Below are positions 24,075 through 33,690 of a stretch of DNA of 64,000 bases, piece after piece (the first letter of the stretch is position 1; every line of letters begins with the position of its first letter). The DNA lies in the NCBI GenBank assembly GCA_038025085.1, contig CM076143.1, positions 15,423,501 through 15,487,500 of the forward strand, given 5' to 3'. The notes below the pieces were generated by a model. It was not told the origin of the DNA. It worked only from the letters and a program-made list of their open reading frames with translations, and ran no database searches. The stretch is from Tetragonia tetragonoides (lineage: Eukaryota > Streptophyta > Magnoliopsida > Caryophyllales > Aizoaceae). The position numbers were made by a program, and so were the translations under genes.

Positions 24075-26304
24075 TCTTTTATATGATGTTCTTATGCAAT
24101 TATTGCCATTTCGGTAGACTTGCTCACTCAATAACCCATGCATGGTTGTTTCAATTTTATTTTTTCTTTGTTTTTTGGTAAAAGATATGCTCCATAATGA
24201 AAAGATACACACGCAGTCCTAAATTCCCCTTTTTTGATATGGCAACGTTGCGCATTGTCAAAATGTCAACCAATATACATGCATGTTCTTATTAGTTTTG
24301 TCTACGTTTGGCAACAAGTACCTTTCAATCAAAGTTATAGCTTGTAATTTGCAGCGACCGTCACATTATTTTCAATTTGCTGCCATAATTATAACTAATT
24401 TTGTGAATCTACTCATACTAACTTTTAACTTGTAGTTACAACTATAGCTAGTTAATTAGCTTTTCGATTCGTAGTCATTCTCAACTACTTTCTACTAATT
24501 TCTTTCCTCTTTTAACATTTTACAACTACATCTACAACTAATTTTGCCAAACATATATAATTACAATCTAACTAGATGTTTAATGTAGTTCCGATCATGG
24601 GTAATGGAGATGATGCAAATGAGATGGTGCTTTGGAGAACAAGATCAAGGGGAGCACTAGCACAAGGGGAGTGTTTAGATGTCAACCATGTTGCTCCATG
24701 TCAGGTAAATAGGTGGGCAACCAGTTCTGATCCAAAGTTTAGCTCTATGGCTATGATAACGAAAAAGTTATTGAACAAGTATTGGAGTAATAAAATTAGC
24801 AAGATGAATCTTTTGATCTTTATAGAATCTTTTGATCTTTATGAGTTCCATTCTTGATCAGAAGGTGAAACTAGTAGGATTGAGATTTTTTTTTGAGGAC
24901 ATGTATGAGAAAGATGAAATGATTAGTCAAGTGTTTCGCAAAGAAAGTGATCTATTTGAGGATTATAGGAAGAAGTATATATGCTCCTCTCTCTCCTCGG
25001 TGTGATGACACAATAGGTAGTCCTACCACTGATAGGCATTCTTCTCAACCGACAGGTGCTATTGACTTCAAAAACGACATTGAAAATATAATGAAGAAGT
25101 CAAGGTCAACTAGTGGTAATGCAAAATTAGAATTTGATAGATATTTGAATGATCAATTGGGTGAGCATGAGATAAATATGGATATTTTGAGTTGGTGGAG
25201 TATGAGTGCTATAGGTATCCGATCTTAGGATTCATGGCTCGTGATGTGTTAGCAATGCCTATATCTACTGTTGCTTCTGAGTCCACATTTAGTACCGGGG
25301 GTCGGACACTTGATTCTTTTAGGAGCTCTTTGACTCCAAAGGTAACTATTTACTTTTTCTTTCTTTAAAACTTTTTATTACATTTTACATGTTTGTAGTT
25401 ATTAACTCTTTCATTCTTTCCATTTTGTTTCATAATAGACGGTACAAGCTCTTATTTGTACCCAAGATTGGATTCGCCCAATAAAAGCAAAAATGAGAGA
25501 CTTGATGTGGAGGAGAAATTGGAGATTTTGGAGGAACTTAAAAAGAGTATTCATTCTAGTTCGTTTTCTCTTCCGTTAATTATTATATTAATTGTCTTTG
25601 ATTACTTAGATTAATAGTTTAAATTAGTAGTTTAGATAGCAAATATTAACAACTTGTCTTCTTCCGACCCTCACTGACTTCCTTTGATGTTCTCCATATT
25701 GCACCTGTACTTGTCTTTTTACTTATGTTCTTGCTTCTTAGCTTCCTACATTACAAGGTGAAAAGATTAAAATTTTGGAGCACAATTGAAGTTAATATTC
25801 TTATTGTTTTTGCAGATTTTCAAAAAACGTCGCTTACTAGAGACTCGGATGTCGTAGGGTGTCTTTTGCTGATTTATGAGCTAGCTTTTATGATGTAATA
25901 TAGACCTATGTGAATTACGATTTTTAAACTTGTAAGTCGGGTGTTTAAGAATTTTTCCTGTTAATGTGCCATCAAGTTTGAAGCCAGAGATGATGTGTTC
26001 TAGTTTTTTTTTTTTCAAGTATAAATTATATCATTGACATGTTATGAGCTCTCAACAATCAAACAACTGAAGGAAAGGAGTTGTAAGAGTCCTTAATTTC
26101 AGCATGATATATCAGCAATTATCATGATCCACAACTTGTAAGTCGGGTCCAAGACCGGACTTGTGTGGTCCGGTCCGGTCTTGAACGCTGAAATTTCGGT
26201 GAGAATGGTCCGATCTGGGATTGGACCGGATAAACAACGCCAATAACAAGCTCTCCTAGCTTGTGCACACTAGAGCCGTGATGTATGACGTTGCATGTCA
26301 GCGT
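24075..26304 (+). pseudogene. Cys-rich secreted protein gene, broken copy A
   Basis: A dead paralogue of the two-module gene at 38256-49150. Intron sequence (about 24075-24588) and the splice acceptor (TTTAATGTAG, ending at 24588) align with copy B. Exon sequence 24589-24694 encodes 'VPIMGNGDDANEMVLWRTRS' and the next residues, nearly the same as copy B. A 7-base deletion near 24675 then shifts the frame just after the first module Cys. The rest of module 1 and the linker are replaced by hAT-type transposase DNA (24.70-26.24 kb). Homology resumes at 26242 and runs to a stop at about 26304, with most of module 2 deleted. No exon 1 with a signal peptide was found upstream. Confidence 0.8.
24695..26241 (+). 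mobile_element. hAT-superfamily transposase debris inside copy A
   Basis: Plus-strand fragments give the C-terminal half of a plant hAT transposase. 'KLLNKYWSNKISKMNLLIF' is followed by 'FKNDIENIMKKSRSTSGNAK' and 'ELDRYLNDQ'-like text (here FDRYLNDQLGEHE). The dimerisation domain reads 'ARDVLAMPISTVASESTFST' then 'GGRTLDSFRSSLTPK'. A 97-bp intron (25342-25438, GTAACT...ATAG) separates it from 'TVQALICTQDWIRP'. Several stops and frame changes kill it. Near the right side, GC-rich inverted 'aagaccggac/gtccggtctt' copies (26150-26190) resemble subterminal hAT repeats. Terminal inverted repeats and a target duplication were not resolved. Confidence 0.8.
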
Positions 26305-26529
26305 GATTAATATCATGCACAAAATAATACGCCCTCATAATCTGACTGTGTTTCTAGAGTGTATGTAGAAATATCCTGAAATAGTTTATAAGTTGTGGAT
26401 ACGCCCGGTAATTGTTTTAGATACTACTTTTATAAGTATTAAAATTAAGTTCTTAGACCCACAACTTATACACTAATCTTAGCTTTCTTTATAAGATAGA
26501 TTGTGCGCCTAATTAATTAGGTAGTTTAC

Positions 26530-26564
<35 letters not shown>

Positions 26565-27206
26565 TGTGTGTCTTCTTCATGTATTTGCCCTTTAGAATTC
26601 AATAATCAGAGAAAATTCACAATCAACAATTCCAAATCAAAAGGATGTACAATGCTTTAAGGTTTTTCCATTCCCTTTAATAAAAAGGGACTTTTAGTTA
26701 CAAAAAAAAGTAGAAGTTTTATTTACATGGATTTGTTTTCAATTTTATTTTCATCCGTCTTGAAATTTGAGTTATACAAAAAATTTTATAAGACGGTTTT
26801 TTTGTAACTTTTGGTAAGACGGGGGTTACTTTTCAATGAAACAAGGGTCACTACTCAGCATAAGTGACCGCCACATTTTTAAATATTGATCCCTTTTTTT
26901 GTAAGTTAGTCTCACGCAAGACTTAGTATTTGAGTTATGTTTAAGTACTTTTTGTGTAGCCTTTGGGACCCAAATGAAAATTTGATGTTGAACAATTAAG
27001 TTTATATAAAAGCGATGAAAGAATAATCATATGAAAGTACTTTGAAAGACAAATTCAACAAAAGTGGTTAATTACAACAATGCGGCTGATACAAGTTCTC
27101 TGTCAATGTTTTCAAATTTTGATCATGAAAAGTTAATAAAATGACTAACAATTTTGAAATGTGTGAGAGGGAGTATAACTTTAACGTTGACTTGTTTAGT
27201 GCACCC
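26305..27206. repeat. 3' flank of copy A, duplicated in copy B
   Basis: The sequence after the pseudogene stop matches the 3' flank of copy B: first at 49151-49474, then, past the retrotransposon inserted in B, at 60949-61220. The uninterrupted junction here ('tgtag' at 26955-26959) is the empty site for that retrotransposon. A poly-T tract lies at 26533-26563. No gene is seen. Confidence 0.8.
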
Positions 27207-27303
27207 TTTTTTTTTTGGTAGAAATTGTGCATCAAATTAGATTAAAGCAAGTTAGAAGAGTTATTACATCCCAAAGAGTTATTACAAACCACATCATCTA
27301 AGT

Positions 27304-27943
27304 TTAAAGACTCACATCAAAAGGTGGACTTTGCAAAATACAGTCTAAATGAGGCCCCTTCCTAGCCATCTTACTCATCAAGTCAGCTACCTTGTTGCCT
27401 TGTCTCCCTTCTTGCTCAATCCTCCAGTTCTGCCCAGTGAGCAAAGCCATGCAATCCAGCACAATGTTCAGGTGAAAATTCCTAACATAACATCCACTTT
27501 GAACAAGTTCCACTTCCTTGCTTGAATCTGAACAGAAGAGCATTTGGTTCAAGTTGTTTTTGTTGCCAATTGAAGTGCTTCTTTTAGTGCTAAAATATCA
27601 GCCATGATTACATTCCTTGCCTTTACCCAACTTGCAAACCAATGATCCACTTGCCTGCGCTATTCCTAATGCAACCTGCAATGCCTGCAAATGCAGAAGA
27701 GCTAACCCAGGAAGCATTCACATTACATTTTAGAGTCCCTGTGGTGAGTGGAGACCATTGCTCAGAGGTTTCAGGGTTATTGAGGGAGGGTGAGAGGTTC
27801 AGGGGTTGGGAGGTGAGGAACTGATATATCTGGTAAAAGGTTGTTTTCAGCCAGGGGTTGATAGGGCAAGAGTTTCCTTCAAAGATTTTCTTATTCCTTC
27901 TTTTCCAAATCCCCAGATCTGGAAAGCAAAGACAGTGCCCCAT
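27304..27943 (-). pseudogene. LINE ORF2 RNase H domain
   Basis: Two frames (27943-27623 and 27552-27304) together carry the RNase H-like domain. 'KCNVNASWVSSSAFAGIAGC' is the first strand, with Asn where Asp is usual. 'LFCSDSSKEVELVQSG' carries the third acidic block and 'RQGNKVADLMSKMARKG' the last, with Asp. The segment with the catalytic Glu lies across the frame break. Confidence 0.7.
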
Positions 27944-28377
27944 GGTTTGGAATCCCAGGTTTTAGAGCTAGTGAGGTTCATGTGGAGCCAGACCCTGATA
28001 TTATCAGTATTATTGGTTTCAGGATTGTTTATTTTACTCCACACATCACTTGTAAGGGTGCAATCCCTAAGCACATGCAAAGTATCTTCCATAGGATAAG
28101 AGCAATTAGGGCAACAAGCATTGTCAACTATTTTCCTCTGAAGAAGAGTCTTCATATGGGGCAGTTTGTCATTAAAAGCCAACCACAGAAAAAACTGAAG
28201 TTTTGGGGGAATTTTGAGTTTCCAAATCCATTTTGTATCAGTTAATTCATCACTCTTAGGATACAGATCCTTGATCAAGTCCATGTACACTTCAGTTAGG
28301 CCAAATTTATCATTGAAAACATAAGAGCTAGTCTTAAAGTCAGGCCTGTTATCAATGGGGATATCAATATTATTCAT
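27847..28377 (-). pseudogene. LINE ORF2 zinc-binding (zf-RVT) region
   Basis: A 176-codon frame holds the typical block 'WIWKLKIPPKLQFFLWLAFN' followed by 'LPHMKTLLQRKIVDNACCPN' and 'CSYPMEDTLHVLRDCTLTSD'. These carry the Cys-Cys-His-Cys zinc ligands (CCPNC, H and C of the HVLRDC motif) expected after LINE reverse transcriptase. Confidence 0.85.
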
Positions 28378-28425
28378 GCACTCAGAAATGTCCTCAGGAA
28401 AAAGGGCAGGGATATCCCTGAATTC

Positions 28426-30334
28426 TCACTTGCCTCCAGAGATGCAAGTATTTAAGAGCCTCTGCTCTTCATCAAGAGGCAAAGACCCTTCAATCAGATT
28501 CGTAAGTCTCCCCAGCCCAGTCCAGTCATCCACCCAAAACAAAATGGAGTGACCATTACCAACCACCCAACTCATGCTATCATCAAGGATATCCCAGCCC
28601 TTCCCCGCATCTTGCCAAATATGAGATCCTCTATTAAAGGGAGCAAAACCCTTCCTCCCTAGGTATTTAGCTCTAATCATTAGTCTTGCCAAAGTTGCCA
28701 CTTTTCATAAGTTTCCAAGCCATTCTAGCCATCAAGGCTTTGTTCTGGGCAATGTTATCTCTAATCCTCAAACCCCCTGTATTAAGAGGCTTAGTAACTT
28801 TGTCCCAGCCCATAAGGTGGATTTTCTTCCCATGGTCAGAGTCCCTCCACAGAAAATTATTAGCCACAGAATTGAGGTCTTAAAGATTCTGAGTATGAAG
28901 GTGAATACATTGCATATAGTAGGAGGGAATAGTACTCAGGGTATCTTTGATAAGGCAAAGCTTCCCATCCCTGGAGAGATGGTTAGTCTTCTAGGTAGCT
29001 AACCTATTCTTGACTTTCTCAAGCATCATATTAGAGTCTCTCTTAGAAGGTCTCTAATGTGTCAGAGGCTAACCCAAATAGGTGCCCAGACTCTCACTTC
29101 TCACAGTCTCAAAACCCTCTTCAAAGTCAGAGATGATATTATCATGGGTGCTTTTTGAGAAAACCAGCTGGCTTTTCTCAGGGTCAATCTTTTGACTAGA
29201 GGCATTGGCAAAGGTCTAGAGAGTAGTTCTAACAGCAACAAGAGTGGCTGGATTGGCCTCTCTAAACAGAAGCACATCATCAGCAAATAAAAGATGAGAA
29301 ATAGGGAGTTTTGTTTTCCCCACTAGGAAAGGGCTCCAAGTGCTATTCTGGCAAGCCCCATGAATCAACTTGGAGAGAAATTCCATGCACAAAATGAAGA
29401 TATAAGGGGAAAAAGGGTCCCCTTGCCTTATACCTCTAGAGGGACTGAAAAACTCAGAGGGGGCACCATCAATTAAGACCGAAGAGGAGACAGAAGAGAT
29501 ACAATGCATGATCAGGTTAATTGACTTTTCATCAAAATTAAAGAAAAACAAGCAGTTTTTAATGAAATCCCATTCCAACCTGTCATAAGCTTTTTCCAGA
29601 TCAATTTTAATGGCAAACCAGTGCTTAGTGCCCCTCTTAGTATGCATGGAGTGCAGGACTTCAGAGGCTACAATATAGTTCACATCATCCCCTCTCCCAG
29701 GGATGAAGTTGTTTTGATTAGGAAAGATAAGCTGACTAAGCAGCGGTCTCAGTCTAGCAACCAAAATTTTTGTAATAACTTTAGACAAAGTATTACAGAG
29801 ACTAATAGGTCTGAACTGTTTTATAGTCTCAGGGTTATCACACTTGGGGATCAGACTAATGAGGGTGTCATTCATGCTAGGAGGAAGTTTGCCAGTGTTA
29901 AACACACATTTAGTAAAACCATCAGGACCAGGGCTCTTGTAGGGGCCCATTGAGAAGACTACCTTTTTCACCTCAGCAAAGGAAGGGAGGAAATCAATCT
30001 TGATGCTAGCTATGGTGTTGGTCTCAAACAGGCAATGATTCCAGAAGAGATTCACCATCTTATCAGTAGTTAACATGTCCATGGAATGTTTCTTGATATG
30101 GACTTTTATTTCCTTAGGGTAGGAAATGTCATTCCCCACAGGGTCCCTTAACAACAAAATTTTATTATTTTTCCTCCTGAAGAGAACAGAATGGTGGAAG
30201 AAAGAAGTGTTCCTATCCCCATGAATGATCCAATTAGACCTAGCTCTTATCATCCCAAACCAGTGTTCTTGATCAAGGATCTCCTCTAAGTTAGAAAAAA
30301 TGTTATGCTCTAAGTCATGCAAGTGGGATGACAA
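28426..30334 (-). pseudogene. LINE ORF2 linker and reverse transcriptase
   Basis: The main frame (30334-29216) runs from the linker ('RARSNWIIHGDRNTSFFHHS', 'MGPYKSPGPDGF') through the RT fingers and palm. The palm includes 'FAIKIDLEKAYDRLEWDFIK', 'SPSRGIRQGDPFSPYIFILC' and the catalytic 'HLLFADDVLLF'. It is lost at about 29.22 kb and continues in other frames (28867-28673, 28701-28426) with 'NFLWRDSDHGKKIHLMGWDK'. The catalytic residues are intact but the protein is truncated by frameshifts. Confidence 0.88.
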
Positions 30335-30553
30335 GGGAGAGATACAAACATCTCTCTAAACACCCCCAATCTATTCAGTAACTTTATTTTCTTAACAAAT
30401 GAGTTGCCAAATTTCTCTATAGCCCAAGCAGAGATACTCAGAGCAAGGTGCCCCAACTTACAAGTGACAGAGTCAGATTTAATGCATTCATCACTAACCA
30501 AACCATTAAAATCAGGGTCTAAGCACCACATAGCTTCTAGTTTAAAGGTTTTA

Positions 30554-31270
30554 TCAATTTTTGGTTGGATTTTTGAGTTGTGTTAAGCAGGATTGGGCAA
30601 TGATCAGAAGTAACCCTAGGCAGGTGAACCAAGTGAGACTTAGGGAAGGCAAGCATCCAGGAACTGTTAACCCAGGCCCTAACCAGTCTTTCCAGGAAAG
30701 GTCTAGTTTTCCTTTTATTAGTCTAATAAACCCCAGATCAACCATCTTGCATACATCCATACAATCAGCATACATAGCAATTCTATTTTGTTTAAAAGAT
30801 CTACCTCCAAAATTTTCATCCGCACAAATCACATCATTAAAATCACCAATCATTAACCAAGGTAAATCAATTTCCACTGAAATAGCGCCAATTTCTTCCC
30901 ACAATTCTTTCCTTTCCTTATACTTAGTACTAGCATAGATAACAGAAATAAAAAATCAGTTTGAGGATTTTTTACCTGAACCACACCATGAAAACCTTGA
31001 CTGCAAAAACTGATGGGGTTGAAGAGAATTTGCCCATCATTCCACAGCAGCAACATCCCCCCTTGATGCCCTCAGGCTCCACAAGCTCAAAGTTAGAGAC
31101 ACGACAATGTATTCACAATTTGCTCAGTGTTTTTGCGTCCCACGCGAGCTTCAGAAAGGATGACCAGATCAAGGTTGTGAGTCTGGATCAAGTGCAAGAA
31201 GTTATCTTTGAACGAGGGTCTTGCAATACCCCTCGTATTCCAGGCTAGGATATTCATGATATCAGGGATA
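30554..31270 (-). pseudogene. LINE ORF2 endonuclease domain
   Basis: The start 'MNILAWNTRGIARPSFKDNF' with 'LDLVILSEARVG' (catalytic Glu) is in one frame. 'LLLWNDG' follows in a second. 'LPWLMIGDFNDVICADENFG' (Asp/Asn pair) is in a third. At least two frameshifts break the domain. The endonuclease Met lies at about 31257, inside a longer frame that continues upstream into the proline-rich linker. Confidence 0.8.
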
Positions 31271-32154
31271 GGTGGTTCCTCTCCTAGTACCTCTGGCATT
31301 CTCCAATCGTTTACTGTGTCTCTTCTGGAAAAATCCAGTTGGTGGAACTTGTACAACATTCTTTCTCTGCAGCTGAACAAAATTGAGGTCTTTCTTCTTG
31401 GCATTGGCTCCAGGATTGGTGGAAATCCGTGTTCCATTAGTTCCCTTTGGTCGGACCATCCGCCCGATATCTCCAATTTCTTGATTGGTCTGACAGTTTG
31501 GATAATCTTGACTCCATTGGAGCTATGCTTCATTTCCAGTGTGAGCACCCCAATGTTCAATATATAGGTTTCCCTCAATTGAGGGATAATCTGAGATGGG
31601 TCGATCCAATTCGCGAGGTCCCGAGGCAAGAAATCCTCCAAAACCTGATTGAGCAGCATCCATTGTAAAGCTTTCCGAAACCTTGGGTGGAGCTTTTGGA
31701 GATCGCATATCTGGGGCTGATGCGCTGGGCCAATCGGCCTGCCTATTGGGATCATGGTGAGGTTTTTGTATGGTGTTGGTACAGAGCATGGCGAGGTTAT
31801 CAATGGTCGCAGGCATACGGGTGGGATCCAGTTGCAGGGCAAGCTGACATAGTAGGCTACTTGCGAAAATGGGAGTTCTGGGTGAGAGATGTTGGCTTCT
31901 TCCAGCACATAGCAAGCTTCCCCATTGGTGTAGTAAATGGTAGGGTTTGAGGGGATGTACGGAGGAATTGGTATTATATTGGATGGTCTTGTGGGAAAAT
32001 ATGGTATATTCGGGTAGTTTGGTGTTGGAGGGCGAGGTGGGCTCCAGGAGCCTTGAGATTCATCTTGATGCATGGGATCCTTGTGGGGAAGAAAGCAGGG
32101 AGGATGGGAGGTTGAAGGTAAAAGAAGTGGAGTGATTTTGTGAGACAACGGCAA
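31258..32154 (-). pseudogene. LINE proline-rich segment between ORF1 and endonuclease
   Basis: The open frame upstream of the endonuclease Met encodes a proline-, tyrosine- and isoleucine-rich stretch ('PPRPPTPNYPNIPYFPTRPS') with no domain I recognise. In plant LINEs of this type the C-terminal part of ORF1 downstream of the CCHC knuckle is often low-complexity, so this is probably ORF1 tail fused in frame to ORF2 by lesions, rather than a separate gene. Confidence 0.5.
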
Positions 32155-32279
32155 AGGAGAAAGTGACAGGGAAGTTAGGGTTAAAAGGGTGGGAGGGGTT
32201 AAAAACAGAAGCTTCCGGGTCTGGATCTAACCCAGAAAGACCCAAGTCAAAAGGAACCGAGTCAAAACCCGTACGTGGC

Positions 32280-33386
32280 TCAAAAACCGCCACAACATCC
32301 AATTTTGAATTCAAATTTTCTCAAAATTTTTGTTTTGAATTCCCAAAATTCCCTCCAAAATTCTTTCTTTTTCTTCCTTCCAGCCGCCATGGAAGCTTGA
32401 ACGCCATTACTTAGATTTCTTTTGACGATATTTTCTTGAATTGGAGTTTTTAATTCAGCCACAGGGTTGGAGTCGGGAATTTTGAATTTGCAATTATCTT
32501 TTAGATGCCCCAGGGAGTGACAATTTGCGCAATAGAGAGGCTGATCCTCAACTATAATTTTCTGCTTAATTTTCCTTAGCCATAGAAATTCCGGCAAATT
32601 CTTCTTCAGATCTTTGATGATGCAAATTCTCCCAATTTTTGTTTTAATTCCCAGAAGCGATCTTGGATCAATTTTGACTAATTTTCCCAAAATATTTCCA
32701 ATTCTCTCAAGCCAGTTTTTATTTAAGAATTCTATTGGTGATTTAGGGAGGGACACTCAGATAGGGACTTGGTCAATTTTCGCCAAGGAAGCTTGGAAAC
32801 CGGACTCCCATGGCTTAACAGAGATCAAAGCTCCAGCGATGAACCATAGTCCATCAGCCATGATCCTCTTAGAATCTTCTTCACTTTCAATCTTTGTCAT
32901 ATAGAAGCCTTTGCCTAAACTGCGGAAGGCCCAATTGCTTCCAAGTTTCCATAAATTCCTGAGAGAATTTTCCAAGAATTCCATAGAAAAGGACTTTCCA
33001 ATCGATTTCAGGATAATCGATTGTAACCAAGGTTTACACAAGTCATTGTATTCATCTTTGGAGATGGGGATGAACAAATCTCCAACAAGCACCTCGGGTG
33101 GTGGAAGGGTTGAAGAAGGGTTAGGTTTTGAGACAAACAATTTGTGAGCTAGGGGTGCAGAAATTAGGTAATTTTGGGTCGTTTTGTCCGCATAGGAAGG
33201 GGGGGAAAGGTTCTGGAAGGGGTGGTGGGTTAGGAATGGGTGGTTGGGAAGAGGTGGGGACGGGCGAGGAACAAAACAGCCGAGCAAAAGGTAGAACACT
33301 GCAAAAAACAACCGAGTCTGTGGGACTGGTGGCGCCATGGGGGGGTCAGGAGGTTCTCTCTCACTCTCTCTTACTTTCTCTCTCAT
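32280..33386 (-). pseudogene. LINE ORF1: DUF4283-like domain and CCHC knuckle
   Basis: Encodes the RNA-binding ORF1 protein of a plant LINE. The first frame (33386-32757) carries a proline-rich leader and the DUF4283-like fold ending 'GFYMTKIESEEDSKRIMADG' and 'LWFIAGALISVKPW'. A single in-frame TGA at 32757-32759 interrupts it where relatives usually have a Trp. The same frame then continues through 'PIEFLNKNWLERIGNILGKL' to the zinc knuckle 'YCANCHSLGHLKDNC' (Cys-x2-Cys-x4-His-x4-Cys) near 32.5 kb. It is therefore a one-stop ORF1, better preserved than ORF2. Confidence 0.82.
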
Positions 33387-33475
33387 CTCTCAAAACTGGA
33401 TTTGCTCTATCATCCATATACATTAGTAATATATCCAACTAATAAGGCTATTCTCAAATGACATGATGATTGGCC

Positions 33476-33690
33476 TAATTTGAAGATTCTCATTGAAAGT
33501 GATTCGACAAATGCAGTACAATGGTTGTTGAACGCAAATGGAAGACCATGGGCTCATTGGAACCTTTTCAATATCTTAGATAGTGATATTTGCAAACTAG
33601 TTGGATTTGATGTAATATATGTTATAAGGGAAAAAAATGGGGAAGCTTAATGTTTAGCAAAATTTGGGGTAGTGGGGAGAAATGTTAACA
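33476..33690 (+). mobile_element. LINE RNase H scrap (plus strand)
   Basis: The plus strand encodes the C-terminal RNase H blocks 'LIESDSTNAVQWLLN' and, after a stretch, 'IREKNGEA' followed by a stop and 'CLAKFG'. It precedes reverse-transcriptase sequence on the same strand, which is the wrong order for one element, so it is a separate LINE remnant abutting the next one. Confidence 0.65.

Larger units (their letters stand above)
27207..33420 (-). mobile_element. L1-type LINE with ORF1 and ORF2, inactivated
   Basis: The minus strand carries ORF1 (33386-32280), a proline-rich linker, endonuclease (about 31.26-30.55 kb), reverse transcriptase (30.33-28.43), zinc-binding region (28.38-27.85) and RNase H (27.94-27.30). 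A poly-T run at 27209-27218 is the poly-A tail. Compared with the matching region at 61.2 kb, host sequence 'ttgttTagtgcacc' stops exactly at the tail, so the 3' insertion point is well defined. Frameshifts and stops are found through ORF2. The 5' limit is approximate, a few tens of bases beyond the ORF1 start. Confidence 0.88.

Noticed and set aside
29621..29953. 110-codon plus-strand ORF
   Set aside because: Antisense shadow of the LINE reverse transcriptase encoded on the minus strand.
31687..31950. Plus-strand ORF rich in Trp and Gly
   Set aside because: Antisense of the proline-rich LINE segment (Pro codons CCN read as Gly and Trp on the other strand).
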